From Siphonodentalium dalli (Eukaryota; Mollusca; Scaphopoda; Gadilida; Siphonodentaliidae): a stretch of DNA of 64,000 bases. The stretch spans positions 189,014,716 to 189,078,715 of the forward strand of contig CP136066.1 of assembly GCA_032622095.1 (NCBI GenBank), read 5' to 3'. Below the pieces are notes generated by a model. The model did no database searches and was not told where the DNA came from. It was given only the letters and a program-made list of their open reading frames with translations. Every line of letters starts with the position of its first letter. Within the stretch, counting starts at the first letter, position 1. Below, piece after piece: positions 55,301-61,300 of this stretch. A program made the translations under genes and the position numbers.

Positions 55301-58300
55301 TTTAGATGTTCTCATTCTGTTTTAGGAAATACATGTAGTGCACAGCAGGTATGATAGCTGGTGTAAAAATACTATTATATGATTTTTGCGACAATACATT
55401 TAATATCTTGGGTGTAATCACGAAAAAACACTTTGGAGGTAGAACAATAAAATTTTCTGTTTTTCCGTGCTAGAGTGGTATTCGGTTTTTCAATCATATA
55501 AACGTGTAAAAATCCCAAATCATGCCATTTTCTGTGTTATTTTAACCAAATAATTATCCTAGAAATAAGATGTTCACACCTAGGAGTGAGAAAGCATTAT
55601 TTCCAACTAGTCACTTCGCTGGCACTCTGCCAAGTTTGGGTTCCATTGCTTTCTATTGAAGGTCAGACATACAACATTTTAGCACTGAAATTTATTTAAT
55701 CACCTGGTACAAAATAAATAGATTCATTGGTCCACAGCAGAGATAGAACAATATAGCACTGTCAAAAAAGTGAGCTTTTGAGATGGAACAGATTGACACA
55801 GCCTCTCATTCAAATTTGGTATATGTTAGACACAATATCTGGTGATTTTCGGACAGGAAATCCCACACTTAATAGAACGATACTGCCAAAATGGAGATAG
55901 AACAGTTTAAAGGCATGGATGGCCTTCGCGGTGGGTATTGTTGTTAAAATAGTCACACCAGTTAAAGCTGTCATAAACAGAAAGGATATTAAAATATAGA
56001 CATCTTTTGTTCTTATACCGGATATAAGTATTGTGTAAATAGTACATGTACATGTATGTTATTGTCAAGTCTGTATGCTGTGTTATGTAAACAAACGCCA
56101 GTTTCTGTAACATTTTTGGCTTTTATTTACATATAAACAAAGCATACAAACTTGACACTAACATACTATTTGCGCGATATTTATGATTCGTTTAAGAACA
56201 AATCTGTCTATGTTTTACTATTCTTTCTTTTTATGGGAGTTATAACGGATGTGACTATTTTAACAGCAATACCCATCGCAAAGGCCATCCATGCCTTTAA
56301 TTCTGACGCAACAAATTTTGCAGAATGAGGTTCCCAAAGGGTGAATTTAGTGATACTAGCATCTCCAAATTCACATTCTGGGGACCTCATTCTGATTAGG
56401 CCTCAATTTCTGAGAAGTATCTTTAGTCTAAATTAACATTGTTTTAGTTTAGTTTTTCCCTAGCTTCTGTTCAGTTTCTATGTCTCCTAATTTGCAGAAG
56501 ATAAAATGCATAATCGAGGCAACATCAACAACTTAAACTGGGGAACTTCAATCTGATCTTAGGTCTCCCATATTGAGGCCTAAGCAGAATGAGATTCTCA
56601 TAGGGTAAATGTGGTGATGCGAGCCCACTGTGTGGTGATGACCTTTGTGATCTATCTAGAAAAATGCTAATTTTGGGGTTCAAGGTTTTGTTCATGATAG
56701 AATTTATTTTCCAGACTGTCTAAATGTTGCTGCTGGACAAGGGACGGGGGCTGAATCAATCTGTGATGACTTCATTATCGCCCACTTGGATCTGAAGGCA
56801 GGAAATTGACCTCATAAATTTTTCAACAGAACAAGCATCAGAATATTATAGAATTTTCACACAGTAATTATGTATTGATTCGAACATATTTGGGCAGAGA
56901 GAGAATAAGGTACAATATACTATCCTTGGGCCAGAGTAATATTTTACATACATGTAAACTTATCAGCATTTTAGTGTTGCTGAAGGGGTCATTGTCACAA
57001 GCAGGGACCAACCTAGACCTGATTTTCAGGGCGAAGTGACTTCTCCCTGTCACCAAAATAAGGTGAAGTTGGCGTTCAATAGGGCGAAGTAGGCTTTACA
57101 GAATTGAAATCGGCCAGTATCGCTGCTGGACAAGGGACGGGGGATGGATGCTGCTGGAAAGGGACGGAGGCTGGACCAATTTGTGATGACTTCATTATCG
57201 CCCACTTGGATCTGAAGGCAGGAAATTGACCTCATAAATTTTTCAACAGAACAAGCATCAGAATATTATAGAATTTTCACACAACAATTCACAGTAATTA
57301 TGTATTGATTCGAACATGTTTGGGCAGAGAGAGAGTAAGGTACAATATACTATCCTTGGGCCAGAGTAATATTTTACATACATGTAAACTTATCGGCATT
57401 TTAGTGTTACTGAAGGAGTCATTGTCACAAGTCACTAATCATTGTTTGTTGCTGGGTGGTATTTGCATATAAATATACAGCGGTAATTCTAAAATCACAC
57501 CGTGACATAGCTTATTACTGATATTTCCACATGAATATTCATTAACCCTTCCATGACTGGAGCTTCCTGAATTTTTTTGAAAACCCTGTGCCAATGTATT
57601 CTCTTATATATGTGAGTCTCCCATAGAGAGCCTCGCATATATACAAGAATACAGTGGCCTAACAATATTTATCTTGACCTTGTAAGCCAGTGCAATCTCT
57701 TATATATGTGAGGCTCCCTATGGGAGACTCGCATATATAAGAGAATGCACTGGAACAGGATCCTTAATGCTGCACAAGTGCAGTTCCTGTCATAAAAGGA
57801 TTAAACAAATGTCATCATCTCTACAAGTAAGTTTCGAGTCTGCTCTTAATCTGAAACCTGCAGCAACAGATAGAGTAATGCGGCTAATGCCCTAAATAAT
57901 CGACCCTTTAACAACAGCTGAATTATGAGTAATTTTTCAGGATTTAGTTGCCATTCATTGGAAATTAAGCTCTCAGTGAGAGCTTTCTGATGAATGGCAA
58001 CAAGCCATATTTCCGACTAAATCCTGAAAGATTACCCATAATTCTTCTGTGGTTAAGGAGTCGATTATTTAGGGTATTACTGTACATGTACTGGTTACCA
58101 ACCCGTTCCCAATCAGTTACGTAAGTCTGCTCGTAACATTCTTCAACACAATTTGCATCTGACGATCCTAGCATCTGACGTCAGTATCATTAATAGGATA
58201 AACATACAATGCACCAATAATGTCTATTACTGAATGGGATTGTAGACCGATATTGGAAAAGTCCAACTGGGTGAATCAACAAGTTATTAAAATCACAAAC

Positions 58301-61300
58301 GTCACGCCCATTCTCAAGATGGAGATTTGTGTGGCTGCGAATCAATAGCAATCCCACACCAATGGATTTACTAGGAGAACCAACTGTTTATTCAATAATG
58401 GCGATAGACGGCGGCCAAATCAAAAATCATCTGATCAGAATTGATTCTTCTTGTGGGCTCACACACGCTTGAAGATAAACATGTTGGCAGATCTATTGAT
58501 CTTAACCCTTTACCCAACAAACCGGCCAAAACCGGCCAAATAAAGCTTCAACAGCCTAAAATATCTTCGGTCTGTCTCAATAGAACCATACAAATATGGA
58601 TATCATTGGAACCGGCTCCTTGACCACATTGTGATAGTTACAGTTATGCCCTGTGCCAATGCATTCTCTTATATATGCGAGTCGACCATAGGTCGCCTCG
58701 CATATATAAGAGAATGCATTGGCCTAAAAAAAATCTTTTTTTAACACTTTTTACCATTTTTTCTTACATTCTTTAACAATTTTATAATTTTTAATGTGTT
58801 AAGCCAATGCATTCTCTTATATATGCGAGGCGACCTATGGTCGACTCGCATATATAAGAGAATGCATTGGCACAGGGCCCGTCTGTTGGGTAAAGGGTTA
58901 ATCGAACTGCGTTTAAATCTGGGAGTCATAGAACTTAAGAGTGCCCAGAACTCAAAGAATCTAAAGTCAAATATTTTCCTATTTTTAGTAAACATTTTGA
59001 ACATTCTGGTAATTAAATGGCCATTATAGTCTACAAGCCTGAGTTTAGTGTGCCTGTCATTTGCAGAATGAGATCCCCAGAGGGTGAATTTAGAGGCGCT
59101 ATCCAGCATAGTGGGCTAGCATCACTAAATTCACCCTCTGTGGGACCTCATTCTACTTAGTCCTTATCTTCTCTGGAAAGTTTCTTTATTATCAAATTTC
59201 TATAGAAACTTCGTCACATATAGATTCTATTTCTTTTTTTGGTTTAGTTTCTCTTGATCCCCAAATTGGCAGACAACACATTGCATAATCAAGGTTCCCA
59301 ATGTGTGTACATCACAATATTCACCATTTGGGAACTTCAATCTGAATCTATGTCTTGCATAGCAATATGAGGCCATGCAGAGGCCAGAGGCTGAATTTGG
59401 TGATGCTAGCCCACTATGTGGGATAGCGTCACTAAATTCACCCTCAGGGGACCTCACAGGCACACTAAACTCAGACTTGTTAGTGCAATTGAAAAATTAC
59501 AAACCAAGAGGTGTAAATGGACAAGCCTTGAAATAGGGTGTCTGTCATTTGCAGAATGAGGTCCCCAGAGGGTGAATTTAGTGATGCTACCCCGCATAGC
59601 GGGCTAGCATCACCAAATTCACCCTCTGGGGACCTCATTCTGTAAGCAGAATGAGGTCCCCAGAGGGTGAATTTGGTGATGCTAGCCCGCTGTGCGGGGT
59701 AGCATCACTAAATTCACCCTCTGGGGACCTCAATCTGCAAATGACAGACACCCTATTTCAAGGCTTGCAAATGGAATCCCGGGTGTGGAAATGCAGTTGA
59801 AAATTCTAATTTGGACAACAAATATCCCTGGATCAGTGCTTTATTTGTAACACTCAATACACAACTCATGGCTCAGATGCTCACATTCACTTCTCAGAGA
59901 TAAATATATCTGCAAATCTACGCGACCTTAATCGAATGGCTTCAAAATCATGGACTAACCAACCATAGAGAGATGAGCCAAATATTGATTTCGACAGAAG
60001 AAAATTGCCAAATGTTTTCGGTCCAAATTATTCTTCAAATTACTCATAACAAGGGTTTCCATTTTTATCCAAAATATAACAAAAAAGAGTGTTCTGTAGT
60101 GACAATAAAAAGTGTTCTTTTCATTTCTGAGTAGAACGTTAAAAACAATTTAAATCACTGTAAGATATGATCTGAATCACAAGTTATCTGATCAGAATTG
60201 ATTCCTCTACAGGGCTCACATGCACTCTATGAAAATCATGCTGGAGGGAACTGTCTAGAGAATTCAAATTGGGAGAAGTCACTTTGTACTTCTCGATCAT
60301 ATATGCATAAAGTTTCATTTTTTGTGCACATTCTAGTGAGGAAATTAATACAACAGCAAGATATCCCAATCATTTTTTCTAGTTTTTAATATACTAGACA
60401 ATAAAATATGGATTTTTAGCTAATTCTTAGAAATTGAGGCTCCGAAATTAGGCAAACTCGAAAAATAGTCAATGTATCTGGAATATGTTTTCTGTTGTGT
60501 AATCAGAATTGTATACTCTACAAAATGGATACATAAATGGAAGGACCTGTGAAATGGAATGTTTTATAAACATTCTTGAAAAGGCATAAATTGAGTATTT
60601 TACAAAATGTTGACAAATTTATTTCACAAAATTTAAAAGTTCGCCTTCCTTGATCCTTTTTTATATTTAGTATTTTGTTTATAATGGGTTAATATACTTA
60701 TTCCTACTAAGAAACATTGTGTTGCAATTCGTTTGAGGTTTGGCACTTTTTTTTTCTCAGAAATGCACTGGACAATAGTAACACTCTATTAGATTATTAG
60801 GGAGAAATGGACTGTTATCATGAGAAGCCATAAATGGTGAAGTTCAATTTCAAGCCTTGAAATAGTGTGTCTGTCATTTGCAGAATGAGGTTCCCAGAGG
60901 GTGAATTTGGTGATGCTAGCCCACTATGCGGGGTAGCATCACTAAATTCACCCTCTAGGGACCTCATTCTGCAAATGACAGACACACTATTTCAAGGCTT
61001 GTTCAATTTACTCTCTAATATCACCTTTCTGTGATCTAGTAAGTATTATGCAATGCCAGAGCTCATGTATAATAACATTGTACTGAGGAGGTACACAGGA
61101 ACGCCGGAGAAGGGGGGCATGCGGGGGCACTTGCCCTCCTTGCCCTGGCCCAGGGGAGTCCAGTGGGTACCCGAAAAGTGCCCTCCTGACTGGTTTGCCC
61201 CCCTTGTCATTTGGTGCTTCCGGCCTCCCTGTAGGTACACGATTATAATCAGTAAATGCACTTCAAATATGCTGTTTGAAATATGCACACTGGTAGTCAT

